Shown here: piece by piece, positions 17,923 through 26,569 of the stretch
Layout of the letters: the number at the start of each line of letters is the position of its first letter
Numbering within the stretch: position 1 is the stretch's first letter
Origin: Clostridium transplantifaecale
Lineage (GTDB): Bacteria > Bacillota > Clostridia > Lachnospirales > Lachnospiraceae
Direction: 5' to 3'
Length of the DNA stretch: 64,000 nucleotides
Assembly (NCBI RefSeq): GCF_900626075.1
Contig: NZ_UYZY01000007.1
Coordinates: 62,001 to 126,000, forward strand
The notes under the pieces: model-generated
Told to the model about the DNA's origin: nothing
The model's database searches: none
Seen by the model: only the letters and a program-made list of their open reading frames with translations
Program-made: the position numbers and the translations under genes

Positions 17923-18846
17923 TTGAAACGATTATTTTGCCTTATGGCGGCTCTTTTGCTGTGTCTTGGAATTTCGGGATGCGGACGGGAGAAGAAAATT
18001 GCCGAGCCGGAAAAAGGCAGTTACAGGATTTATTATCTGAATCCCTCCAGGACAAAGCTTGCCAGCGTGGAGTATAAAACGGAAACAACCGATCAGGAGA
18101 CATTGATCGGAGAACTGGCGGGACAGCTTTTAGAGGCTCCGGATAACCCGGATTACCAGGCTGCGCTGGGAGAAAAAGTAATACTTCTGGATATGAGAAA
18201 AGAGGACAATGTTCTGTACCTGAATTTTAATAAAGATTATACGGCGATGAAGGCGACGAGGGAGATTCTGTGCCGGGCGGCAATGGCAAAGACCTTTACC
18301 CAGGTGGATGGAATTGATTATATCAGTATCAACTGCGACGGACAGCCGCTGCTTGATCACCAGGGCAACCCGGTGGGAGCATTTTCAGCCTCTGATTTCG
18401 CGGAGAGCATCTCCGACGTGAACTCCTTTGAGAGAGTGGAGCTGAAGCTCTATTTTGCCAACGAAAAGAAAGATATGCTGGTGGAAGAGACAAGGGAAGT
18501 CGTCCACAATGTCAATACCTCGCTGGAGAGACTCGTGGTAGAACAGCTGATAGCCGGTTCGCAGGCGGGGAATTCGCCCGTGCTTCCAAAGGACACCAGG
18601 ATTTTGAACGTGTCCCTGACGGATAATACCTGCTATGTAAATCTCGACAGTACATTTATAAACGGCGAGGTGGAGGCGGCAGATTATATTCCTGTCTACG
18701 CGCTGGTCAATTCACTGACGGAACTGCAGACGGTTAATAAGGTCCAGATTACGGTGAACGGGTCGGCTAATGTGATGTACCGCAATGCGATTTCTCTTTC
18801 GACGCCTTTGGAGAGGGAGAAGAAGTATATTGTGGATGAGAAATGA
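17923..18846 (+). CDS. GerMN-domain lipoprotein
   Basis: A predicted lipoprotein with a short signal peptide ending in the lipobox LGISGC, then two GerMN domains (roughly 35-150 and 170-290 of the chain), each with the VYVNL/LYLNFN-like strand and a hydrophobic core. I favour TTG 17923 (MKRLFCLMAAL) because GAAAGGA lies about ten bases upstream; ATG 17911 would abut that site. GerM in Bacillus affects sporulation and germination, and GerMN domains are thought to bind peptidoglycan or protein partners. It is the last gene of the ABC-DegV-kinase operon, so it may be the kinase's extracytoplasmic partner (inference). Confidence 0.82.
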   Translation: MKRLFCLMAALLLCLGISGCGREKKIAEPEKGSYRIYYLNPSRTKLASVEYKTETTDQETLIGELAGQLLEAPDNPDYQAALGEKVILLDMRKEDNVLYLNFNKDYTAMKATREILCRAAMAKTFTQVDGIDYISINCDGQPLLDHQGNPVGAFSASDFAESISDVNSFERVELKLYFANEKKDMLVEETREVVHNVNTSLERLVVEQLIAGSQAGNSPVLPKDTRILNVSLTDNTCYVNLDSTFINGEVEAADYIPVYALVNSLTELQTVNKVQITVNGSANVMYRNAISLSTPLEREKKYIVDEK

Positions 18847-18925
18847 GAACGTCGCCGCAGGCTGGGGGGCGGGATGGTGAGTGGGAGGCTGTGAGTCTTC
18901 AGTCCCGGGCTGTGGGATGTCGCGG

Positions 18926-19072
18926 GTGGGGAATCCGGGCAGAAAAAGTTCCTGCGGGAAACGCTTGCGCTCTTTGGAGTACATAACAGTACTAAGGCGT
19001 CTGAGAGACGCCGCCTAAGTGCTGATGGACTCCCAGGTTCCCTCCGGAATCTTTTTCTCCCTACTTCCCCAC
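18926..19072. repeat. Long imperfect palindrome (about 147 bp)
   Basis: Arms run in register from the centre outward: GGCGTCT-GAG-AGACGCC core, then AGTACTAAGG against CCTAAGTGCT, GGAGT against ACTCC, AGAAAAAG (18941-18948) against CTTTTTCT (19051-19058), and GTGGGGAA (18926-18933) against TTCCCCAC (19065-19072). The rest of the 385-bp gap between the GerMN gene and comEC holds nothing else I can name. It could be a palindromic intergenic repeat, a small non-autonomous element or a structured RNA. Confidence 0.75.
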
Positions 19073-19231
19073 GGGCAGGTTATGATCCGGGAATGAAGAC
19101 GCCGAGGTTATCGCTTACCATTCCGGCCCGGTCTGCGGCTGCTGAATTGTTCTGTTTTATCTACCCCGTCGCTATCTTTCAGAGGGGCGCGTCCTCGCAT
19201 CTAACTAAATCCCAATTTTGGAGGTAATAAA

Positions 19232-22006
19232 ATAAAAAGACCGTTTTTATGGATTGCAGGAGCATATGTACTTGGAGAGGTCGCTGCTTACTGGTTCGGT
19301 AAAATGACGGAATACACAGGACGGGCGGCTATTTCAGGCGGCTTGTTTGTGGTGGCGGTATTGTTGGCGGCAGGTATTTTGCTTGGGTTTTATCTGAGGA
19401 CTGGAACGGGGAGTCTGCTTTTGTTGATTGGGGATGAAAAGGTCCCCAGGGTGTGGCTTTTACTGGCTATTCTGACGTTTTTCTGTTTGTCGGGCTGGTT
19501 TAGGATGAGAGTGGAAATGAAGAAATGGCCGCTGGAGGCTGTATTGGCGGAGAGGGAATACGGGGAAGAGCGGGGCGGTAAGACGGGAACGCGGGTGGAG
19601 GCGGAAGGCAGGATCCGCGATGTATCGTTTAAAAATGAGATATATACTCTTATTTTGGAGCCGGTGACGGTTACGGCCGGGGAGGAGAGATATGAGGAGA
19701 AACGGATCATGGTTTCGGCGGAGGCTAAGACGGCGGAACGCCTGCCGGTGAACCGTTTGAAGGTCGGAATGAATCTGTGGGTGAGAGGAAAAGCGGAATT
19801 GTTTCAGGAGGCCAGAAATCCGGGAGAGTTTGATTACAGGATGTATTACCGCTCTCAGAAGCTGCGCTGCAGGATTAAAGCGGATAAGATAGAAACGTCG
19901 GGTGGGGATGAGGCTGCTTTTTGGAGACAGATTTCATCCGTCAGGCAATTTGTGAAAGAAGCGCTCGCTTTTCTTTATGGTGAGGAAGACAGAGGTGTTT
20001 TTCAGGCTATTCTTCTGGGAGATAAGAGTGAGATGGACAGTGAAATACGTGAGCTGTATCAGGACGGAGGGATTGCCCATGTACTCGCGGTGAGCGGTTT
20101 ACATGTTTCTTTAATTGGGATGAGTCTATATGGATTTCTGAGAAAAAGAGGCGTTGGATATGGAAAAGCCGGTGTTGTATCGGCGGCGCTGCTTTTTTTC
20201 TACGGCTCGATGACGGGATTTGGGGCCTCTGTTTTCCGGGCGGTTTTTATGGTTTTTTGTTCATTTCTGGCTTCGTATCTCGGGCGCACCTATGATTTAC
20301 TGTCTGCCATGGCGCTTTCCCTTATTTTCCTTCTTTTTGATTCTCCATACCTGCTTTTTACAAGCGGGCTGCAATTGTCATATGGCGCGGTAGGGGCCGT
20401 GGGACTTTGTAATGACTGGCGGTCAGCGCAGGGAAAGGAGAGGCGGTTATCGGGGGAGAACGGAAAAAAGATGAAAGACGGGATGGTGGATGTGGGAACT
20501 ATGCTGAGGGCGCTTCAATCGGCCATGTCTGTCAGTCTGGCGATTCAGGTTGTCACTCTTCCTGCAATATTGTATCATTTTTTTGAATTTCCCCTGTATG
20601 GTGTGATTCTTAACCTGGTGGTGATTCCGCTGATGGCATATGTGGCGGGAACGGGTATTGCGGCGATAGGTCTTTACGGTATGTGGAAGGCTGTGGGTGT
20701 CTTAAATCTGGTGACTGCAGGAGGGGAGATAGGCGGCGTTTTGAAAAGCGGGCTGAAGCAGTTTCTGGGAGGAGCCGCATACTTACTTGGTATCATCAGC
20801 CATGGTGCGGCGGGGCCAGGACACTACATTTTGTCCCTTTACCGTGGGCTTTGCCGTTTCACCCTGCAGCTTCCGTTGGCAACGGCGCTTACGGGGCGTC
20901 CTCCGCTTTGGTGCATTGGCATTTATTACGGTGCGCTGGTATTTGTGTATATTCAGGCAGTGAAAAGGACGGCAAGGGCTGAGGGTGAAAGAACGGTTAG
21001 AACTGCATTTGGAGTCAGGGCTGAAAGAATGGCTAAAACCGCCGCCTGTTTCTTTGCCGTGTTGTTTCTGACGGTAAGGCCGCGGGTCAGGGGGCTGGAA
21101 GTTTATTTCCTGGATGTGGGCCAGGGGGACGGGATATTTTTTCGCACAGGAACCATCACGGCGCTGACGGACTGCGGAAGCAGCCAGCTTAAAAGTGTGG
21201 GAAAAAACAGGCTGGTTCCTTTTTTGAAAAGTAAAGGGATTAGCAGGCTGGACTACATTTTTATCAGCCATGGCGACAGCGATCATATAAACGGAATCGT
21301 CTGGATGCTGGAAAATGAGGAAAATATATCGGTTGGCCAGATTGTCATGCCCTGTCTGGGAGAAGGGGAGGAAGTTTACAGGCAGATAGAAACGCTGGGG
21401 AAAATGAGAGGGGCGGATATTATTTATATGGAGGCCGGGCAAAAGCTGGATGAGGGAACGCTGAAAATCGCCGCCATTTATCCGGATAAGGATGTCTATT
21501 CGAAGGACAGAAACGGGCATTCACTGGTGCTTTCCGTCAATTATAAAGAATATAGCATGCTGCTGACAGGGGATGTGGGGACTGCGGGAGAGAAGAGAAT
21601 GTTAGAGATGGGTTCGTTGGAGAGGGAAACAGCAGGGAAACGTGATAAGAGGGAGAGTGCGGAAACTTATGGTATGCAGACGGAGACGGGAGACGGACCG
21701 TACAAAGAGCAGCCGGAAGGCCGGTTTGAAGGGAGAATTTCGGTTTTGAAAGCAGCCCATCACGGTTCCTCTACCTCTACAGGGCAGGAATTTCTGGCCT
21801 GTGTGAAACCGTCGGTCACAATCCTGTCGTACGGCCGGGGGAATTCGTACGGTCATCCTTCACTGGAGGTGGTGGAACGTCTGGAAGAAATCGGAACCGG
21901 GATTTGGAGCACGGAACGATCGGGTGCCATTCACGTTACGACAGATGGAAAGAAAATGAAGGTAAGTGGTTTTTTGCTGGACAGAAACCGTGGTTCCGGT
22001 CTATAA
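19232..22006 (+). CDS. comEC: ComEC/Rec2 DNA-uptake channel protein
   Basis: Membrane channel for single-stranded DNA uptake, about 924 residues. Order: N-terminal hydrophobic pair, a DUF4131-like OB-fold region, the competence domain with many membrane helices (VSGLHVSLIGMS signature), and a C-terminal metallo-beta-lactamase-like domain (DVGQGDG, SHGDSDHINGI, AAHHGSSTSTG). The reading frame continues upstream of ATG 19304 through a hydrophobic segment (FLWIAGAYVLGEVAAY) to an ATA codon at 19232 that sits six bases after a perfect GGAGGT; no ATG/GTG/TTG lies between. The ATG at 19304 has no Shine-Dalgarno. I therefore place the start at ATA, with caution. Confidence 0.85.
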   Translation: MKRPFLWIAGAYVLGEVAAYWFGKMTEYTGRAAISGGLFVVAVLLAAGILLGFYLRTGTGSLLLLIGDEKVPRVWLLLAILTFFCLSGWFRMRVEMKKWPLEAVLAEREYGEERGGKTGTRVEAEGRIRDVSFKNEIYTLILEPVTVTAGEERYEEKRIMVSAEAKTAERLPVNRLKVGMNLWVRGKAELFQEARNPGEFDYRMYYRSQKLRCRIKADKIETSGGDEAAFWRQISSVRQFVKEALAFLYGEEDRGVFQAILLGDKSEMDSEIRELYQDGGIAHVLAVSGLHVSLIGMSLYGFLRKRGVGYGKAGVVSAALLFFYGSMTGFGASVFRAVFMVFCSFLASYLGRTYDLLSAMALSLIFLLFDSPYLLFTSGLQLSYGAVGAVGLCNDWRSAQGKERRLSGENGKKMKDGMVDVGTMLRALQSAMSVSLAIQVVTLPAILYHFFEFPLYGVILNLVVIPLMAYVAGTGIAAIGLYGMWKAVGVLNLVTAGGEIGGVLKSGLKQFLGGAAYLLGIISHGAAGPGHYILSLYRGLCRFTLQLPLATALTGRPPLWCIGIYYGALVFVYIQAVKRTARAEGERTVRTAFGVRAERMAKTAACFFAVLFLTVRPRVRGLEVYFLDVGQGDGIFFRTGTITALTDCGSSQLKSVGKNRLVPFLKSKGISRLDYIFISHGDSDHINGIVWMLENEENISVGQIVMPCLGEGEEVYRQIETLGKMRGADIIYMEAGQKLDEGTLKIAAIYPDKDVYSKDRNGHSLVLSVNYKEYSMLLTGDVGTAGEKRMLEMGSLERETAGKRDKRESAETYGMQTETGDGPYKEQPEGRFEGRISVLKAAHHGSSTSTGQEFLACVKPSVTILSYGRGNSYGHPSLEVVERLEEIGTGIWSTERSGAIHVTTDGKKMKVSGFLLDRNRGSGL

Positions 22007-22117
22007 TACCAGCAGGACAATCTCCTGACGGACTGCTGTTGGATATCAGCGGCAGAGGCGAAAACGGGTGAAGTAAAACCCGGCGACATTCTAGCAGCAT
22101 GGAGGAGCAGATGACAG

Positions 22118-23089
22118 ATGCAGATAATCAATGAGGATATAAAGAGCGGACAATACAAAACGGTATACCTGCTGTTCGGTGAAGAGTCATTTTTAAAGCA
22201 GAGCTATAAAAAGAAGCTCAAAGAGGCTATTGCCGGTGACGATACAATGAATTACAATTATTTTGAGGGGAAAGGACTGGATGTGAATGAACTGATCAGT
22301 CTTGCCGATACGATGCCGTTTTTCAGTGACAGGCGTCTGATTGTGGTGGAGGACAGCGGATTTTTCAAAACTTCCGCCGATGCGCTGACCGACTATCTCC
22401 CTTCGGTACCTGATACAACGTGTATTGTATTTGTGGAAGATGCCGTGGACAAGAGAAACCGGCTCTTTAAAAAAGTAAAGGAGCTGGGCCACGTTGCCGA
22501 GATGAAGCGGCAGGACAGCGCGCAGCTCGCCAGATGGGCCGGTACAATTCTGGCACAGAACGGGAGAAAAATCACGAATGCCACGATGAACCTGTTTTTG
22601 GAGCGGACCGGCGACGATATGGAGAATATCAGAATGGAGCTTGAAAAGCTGATTTCCTATACGATGGGGGCGGACGTGGTCACTTCAGAGGATGTGGAGG
22701 CCGTAACAACGGTCCAGGTGACAAATAAGATATTCGATATGGTCAATGCCATCGTAACGAGAAAAACGAGGCTTGCTATGGATTTATATGAAGATCTCCT
22801 CACACTGAAAGAACCGCCGATGCGTATTCTGTTCCTGATAGCAAGACAGTTTAACCAGTTATTACTGGTAAAAGAACTGACGGCAAAGGGAACTGACAGA
22901 GGTACAATTGCATCAAAACTGAAGATTCCGCCGTTTGTTGCAGGAAAGGTTTCGGCTCAGGCCGGGGCATTTACAAAGGAGCAGATTCTGGCCTGTGTGA
23001 AGGGATGTGTGGAGGCAGAGGAAGCGGTGAAAACGGGAAGGCTGAATGACAGGATGGCAGTTGAACTTCTGATTACGAAAAAGTACTGA
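22118..23089 (+). CDS. holA: DNA polymerase III, delta subunit
   Basis: Clamp-loader subunit that opens the beta sliding clamp, 323 residues. The N terminus YLLFGEESFLKQ and the central TMPFFSDRRLIVVED are family hallmarks, and the length is normal. GGAGGAG precedes the ATG. It commonly lies next to comEC and rpsT in Firmicutes, as here. It is convergent with rpsT across a shared terminator. Confidence 0.95.
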   Translation: MQIINEDIKSGQYKTVYLLFGEESFLKQSYKKKLKEAIAGDDTMNYNYFEGKGLDVNELISLADTMPFFSDRRLIVVEDSGFFKTSADALTDYLPSVPDTTCIVFVEDAVDKRNRLFKKVKELGHVAEMKRQDSAQLARWAGTILAQNGRKITNATMNLFLERTGDDMENIRMELEKLISYTMGADVVTSEDVEAVTTVQVTNKIFDMVNAIVTRKTRLAMDLYEDLLTLKEPPMRILFLIARQFNQLLLVKELTAKGTDRGTIASKLKIPPFVAGKVSAQAGAFTKEQILACVKGCVEAEEAVKTGRLNDRMAVELLITKKY

Positions 23090-23103
23090 TATTGAAAGAA
23101 TAG

Positions 23104-23142
23104 AAAAAAGGTTTCCGCCACACCTGAGCGGAAACCTTTTTT
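23104..23142. terminator. Bidirectional terminator between holA and rpsT
   Basis: Perfect 15-bp stem made of AAAAAAGGTTTCCGC and its complement around a 9-nt loop. The A- and T-runs at both ends serve the two convergent genes. Confidence 0.92.
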
Positions 23143-23187
23143 CTATATAATGGGTTAATTAATTGTATAAATTGAAAGTTCCAAAAA

Positions 23188-23451
23188 TTAAGCCATTGCG
23201 TTAACGGCTTTAGATAAACGGGATACTTTACGGGAAGCTGTATTTTTGTGATAAACTCCCTTTGTGGTAGCCTTGTCAATCTCGCTGATTGCAACTAATA
23301 ATGCAGCCTGTGCAGCAGCCTTGTCACCGGCAGTAATTGCAGCATCAACTTTCTTGGTAACTGTTTTAACCTTGGATCTGATCGCTTTGTTTCTTTCAGC
23401 TCTTGTTTCAGCTACTAAAATTCTTTTCTTTGCAGATTTAATGTTAGCCAA
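23188..23451 (-). CDS. rpsT: 30S ribosomal protein S20
   Basis: Primary 16S rRNA-binding protein of the small subunit. From TTG 23451 it encodes 87 residues beginning (M)ANIKSAKKRI, the normal S20 start, with GGAGGTG seven bases upstream; the ATG nine codons earlier would give an atypical extension. The lysine/alanine-rich helical composition is typical. It is monocistronic, with a consensus promoter and a shared terminator. A UUG start is also used for S20 in other bacteria. Confidence 0.97.
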   Translation of the reverse strand: MANIKSAKKRILVAETRAERNKAIRSKVKTVTKKVDAAITAGDKAAAQAALLVAISEIDKATTKGVYHKNTASRKVSRLSKAVNAMA

Positions 23452-23545
23452 TCTGTACACCTCCATCTGATATATCATATATTATCAATTCTTTGGTTTG
23501 CATTAAAGCCTGGACACGGACAGTTCAATGTAAACATACTATTGT

Positions 23546-23574
23546 ATTTTATCGAATAAAGTCAGGGATGTCAA
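23546..23574 (-). promoter_or_regulatory. Promoter of rpsT
   Basis: On the minus strand TTGACA (23574-23569) and TAAAAT (23551-23546) are 17 bp apart, leaving a leader of about 90 nt before the TTG start. Confidence 0.85.
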
Positions 23575-23678
23575 TATGTATTTTCCGGATTTATACAGTT
23601 TTTTCAGTATATTTTAAAGGAAAAACAGAAAAACTATAAAGAGTTAAAGTACCCATGAACCGCGAAAGGAGATTTGCG

Positions 23679-24704
23679 ATGTTTGGCCGGAAAAACAGCA
23701 GGATAACCGATGAAAATAAAATAGGCGAATTACCGTCATTTGAAGCCAGGACCGACCTGGCTGTGGAGGAACAGGAAAGCTTTGCCGGGGACGGAGGAGA
23801 AATAAAGGGCGTTGCGCTCCGCGAATGGCATCACAGGAACAGCCATATCAGGATGACGGAAGTTTCCATTCTGGATGAGCGTGGGGCAAAAGCCATGGGA
23901 AAACCGATGGGAACCTATCTGACCCTGGATGTCCCGGATATGGCGGAAAAGGATGACGGCTATCATGAGGAGGTGGCCGAGGAGCTGGGAAAGCAATTAA
24001 ACCAGCTTATTAAGAAAATGTGTCCGCAGAAGAAAGAGCAGGCCTCGATCCTCGTTGTGGGCCTTGGTAATATCCAGGTGACGCCGGATTCCCTTGGGCC
24101 GAGGGTGGTGGATAACCTTCAGATGACAAGACATTTCCTGGGAGAATACGGGGATGATTTCTGTGAAAAGAACAAACTTCCCGTACTGAGCGGCATTGTA
24201 CCCGGCGTCATGGCGCAGACGGGAATGGAGACGGCCGAGATTGTAAAAGGAATTGTGGAGGAGACGAAACCGGACATGGTCCTGGCAATCGATGCCCTGG
24301 CGGCAAGAAACGTCAGACGTCTGGCGTCTACAATCCAGCTTACGGATACGGGAATCCATCCGGGTTCCGGCGTGGGAAACCACAGGCACAGTATGACGAA
24401 GGAGAGCCTGGGAGTGCCGGTGGCGGCTCTGGGAATCCCAACTGTAGTAGGTGCGGCAGCTATTGTACACGGCACGGTGGAGGCGCTGATTCATACACTG
24501 ACGCTGAACAGCGGGACCGAAGGATATGCGAAATATATTGAGGACCTTGATCCGGAGAGCCAGTATGAGCTGATCAGAGAGCTGATGGAGCCGGAGTTCG
24601 GTCCGATGTTTGTAACGCCCCAGGATATCGACGAGAGGGTAAAACAGCTCAGCTTCACCGTGTCCGAGGGTATTCACAGGGCATTGTACGGTAAGAAAGA
24701 GTGA
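23679..24704 (+). CDS. gpr: Germination protease (spore protease GPR)
   Basis: Degrades small acid-soluble spore proteins in the first minutes of germination; made as a zymogen in the developing spore. The 341-residue protein shows the conserved DSLGPRVV, GIVPGVMAQTGMET, AIDALAAR and GIHPGSGVGNHR stretches of this family. I chose ATG 23679 with AAAGGAG nine bases upstream; the upstream ATG at 23655 lacks a site. It is followed by spoIIP, the usual clostridial order. It would be expected to be forespore-expressed (sigma G), but I cannot point to the promoter with confidence. Confidence 0.95.
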   Translation: MFGRKNSRITDENKIGELPSFEARTDLAVEEQESFAGDGGEIKGVALREWHHRNSHIRMTEVSILDERGAKAMGKPMGTYLTLDVPDMAEKDDGYHEEVAEELGKQLNQLIKKMCPQKKEQASILVVGLGNIQVTPDSLGPRVVDNLQMTRHFLGEYGDDFCEKNKLPVLSGIVPGVMAQTGMETAEIVKGIVEETKPDMVLAIDALAARNVRRLASTIQLTDTGIHPGSGVGNHRHSMTKESLGVPVAALGIPTVVGAAAIVHGTVEALIHTLTLNSGTEGYAKYIEDLDPESQYELIRELMEPEFGPMFVTPQDIDERVKQLSFTVSEGIHRALYGKKE

Positions 24705-24860
24705 GTGAATGCCGGCGCGGCATGGCTTAAATTCCGGGCGCTTTGTAAAGCGGAACTTATGCAGCGGCTACCAGATTAAGAAATCCGGCAAGATTCAGGT
24801 AAAAAGAACCGGCTCCTGCATAGAATGGTAAAAGGAGAGAATTTTTAAGGCGGGACAGAC

Positions 24861-26318
24861 ATGAGGCCGGGAAAAATAAGAATCATTAGAGAATATATTG
24901 CAGGAAATAGAAAAATATCAATCTTCCGGCCGGCGGCAGCAATTTTGTGCCTGTTCCTGTTCGCTTTCTTTGGAGGCAGGGCATTGCGGGGACTGCCGTT
25001 GGCTGTGGGGAATATAGTTTCGAATTCATTCAGCGGCTACGAGAGCCGGACAGCGCTTTTTATTTGGAAAAACTGGTATCCGTCGGCCGGATTTACAGGT
25101 ATAAACTCCGGTGGGGCAAGCAAAGAGGTTGATGAAATGGCGGGCCGCCTGGCAGGCTTTATTTTAAAACAGGTGCCTTACTACAGGCTGGCCGAGGGTA
25201 ATCAGGGGAAACTGCACAGAGAGCTGGAGCCGGATCCGTCGTATGGGAATTATCTGGAGAGCAGCCGGATTTTAAAGGAATATGAGTGTCTTGTCAGAGA
25301 TTTGGAAGGCAGCAGTGTGCTGGCCTCGGGCGGTGTTTCTACATATACTAATACGTCGGAAGACGAAAATAGATCCGGGGCAGCAGGGATGTACCCCGGC
25401 AATACTGCGGGTTCGGGCACTGGAGAGGGACAGGGAGAGTCCGTGCAGACAGCCGGGGGCCAAAGTGAAGCGGGCGGTCAGCTTCAGGCTGCCGGAAGTC
25501 CGGCCGGAGATTCGCTTATTAATAAGGGAACCGTCAGCTCATCCGGAATCAGATACGTTTCAGCCCAATTGGCCGACTACGATTTCCTGATGAAACATTT
25601 TTATACGGTACACCCGACCACAACGGCGGGCAGGGATATGATGAGCGCGAAAACATTTTTGTCGGAGGATTTCTCGCTGAAACAAGGCAGTGATAAACCG
25701 CAGATCCTGATTTACCATACACATTCGCAGGAAGAATTTGCAGACTATCATGAAGGAAACAAGGATGCCACAATCGTGGGAGTCGGCGCCTATCTCACCG
25801 AGCTGCTTGAGCAGAAGGGATATAATGTCATTCATGACACTTCTGTTTACGACCTCCGGGATGGGAAACTGGATCGGAGCAAGGCTTATACATATGCACT
25901 GGACGGAATAACGGCTATCCTGCAGAAAAATCCGTCTATTCAGGTGGTCCTCGACATTCACAGGGACGGCGTGAAAGAAAGCACGCATCTGGTTAATGAG
26001 ATAAATGGGAAAAAGACGGCTACAATTATGTTTTTCAACGGAACCAGCCAGACCCCGGACGGGGCGATTGAATACCTTAAAAACCCCTACCGGACCGATA
26101 ATATGGCGTTCAGCTTCCAGATGAAGCTCTGTGCCGACGCCTGTTATCCCGGATTTACGCGGAAGATTTACCTGAAAGGGCTCCGCTATAACCAGCATGT
26201 TAGGCCGTGTTCGGCGCTTATTGAGGTGGGGGCCCAGAATAATACGTATGAGGAGGCCAGGAATGCGATGGAACCGCTGGCGGAGCTGGTGGATATGGTG
26301 GTGAGGCCGGAAGGGTAA
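24861..26318 (+). CDS. spoIIP: Stage II sporulation protein P (peptidoglycan hydrolase)
   Basis: Membrane-anchored amidase/endopeptidase of the DMP engulfment complex, working with SpoIID and SpoIIM at the sporulation septum. The 485-residue protein has an N-terminal membrane segment (about 22-45), a low-complexity Gly/Ser/Gln-rich linker (about 165-220) and the C-terminal amidase domain with ILIYHTHSQEEF, LDIHRDGV and ALIEVGAQNNT, holding the zinc-ligand His/Glu residues. The Shine-Dalgarno before the ATG is weak. In related genomes gpr-spoIIP is followed by lepA-hemW; here an 18-kb island intervenes. Confidence 0.95.
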   Translation: MRPGKIRIIREYIAGNRKISIFRPAAAILCLFLFAFFGGRALRGLPLAVGNIVSNSFSGYESRTALFIWKNWYPSAGFTGINSGGASKEVDEMAGRLAGFILKQVPYYRLAEGNQGKLHRELEPDPSYGNYLESSRILKEYECLVRDLEGSSVLASGGVSTYTNTSEDENRSGAAGMYPGNTAGSGTGEGQGESVQTAGGQSEAGGQLQAAGSPAGDSLINKGTVSSSGIRYVSAQLADYDFLMKHFYTVHPTTTAGRDMMSAKTFLSEDFSLKQGSDKPQILIYHTHSQEEFADYHEGNKDATIVGVGAYLTELLEQKGYNVIHDTSVYDLRDGKLDRSKAYTYALDGITAILQKNPSIQVVLDIHRDGVKESTHLVNEINGKKTATIMFFNGTSQTPDGAIEYLKNPYRTDNMAFSFQMKLCADACYPGFTRKIYLKGLRYNQHVRPCSALIEVGAQNNTYEEARNAMEPLAELVDMVVRPEG

Positions 26319-26569
26319 AAGCTTAGCTGTTTATGATAAAGCCGTAATTCACAACAGCCTGCCCGGTTATAATGCGTCATGATCAGATGCCATGCGGCAA
26401 GGGGAAAGAGGAGCATTATAGAATTATATAAAACTGCATGTAAACAGGAAAGAACACATTGTTCATCCAATTGAAGACCAAGTCGGACTGTTCGATTGCA
26501 GAGGAATAGTGGCCGCTCACATAAGGAGCCTCCGAATTACTATGATTGACATAGATGTCATGTAGCGGG
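26319..26569. other. Intergenic stretch after spoIIP
   Basis: No gene or terminator is evident. A perfect 14-bp palindrome with the arms TGACAT and ATGTCA (26547-26560) overlaps a TTGACA 20 bp before the insertion-sequence target site. It may be an operator of a promoter broken by the insertion, but there is no independent support. Confidence 0.4.

Noticed and set aside
20783..21520. A 245-codon minus-strand frame inside comEC
   Set aside because: Antisense to conserved competence and lactamase motifs, no start site.
24709..24723. Small ATGCCG/CGGCAT hairpin after gpr as a terminator
   Set aside because: Only six base pairs and no T-run follows.
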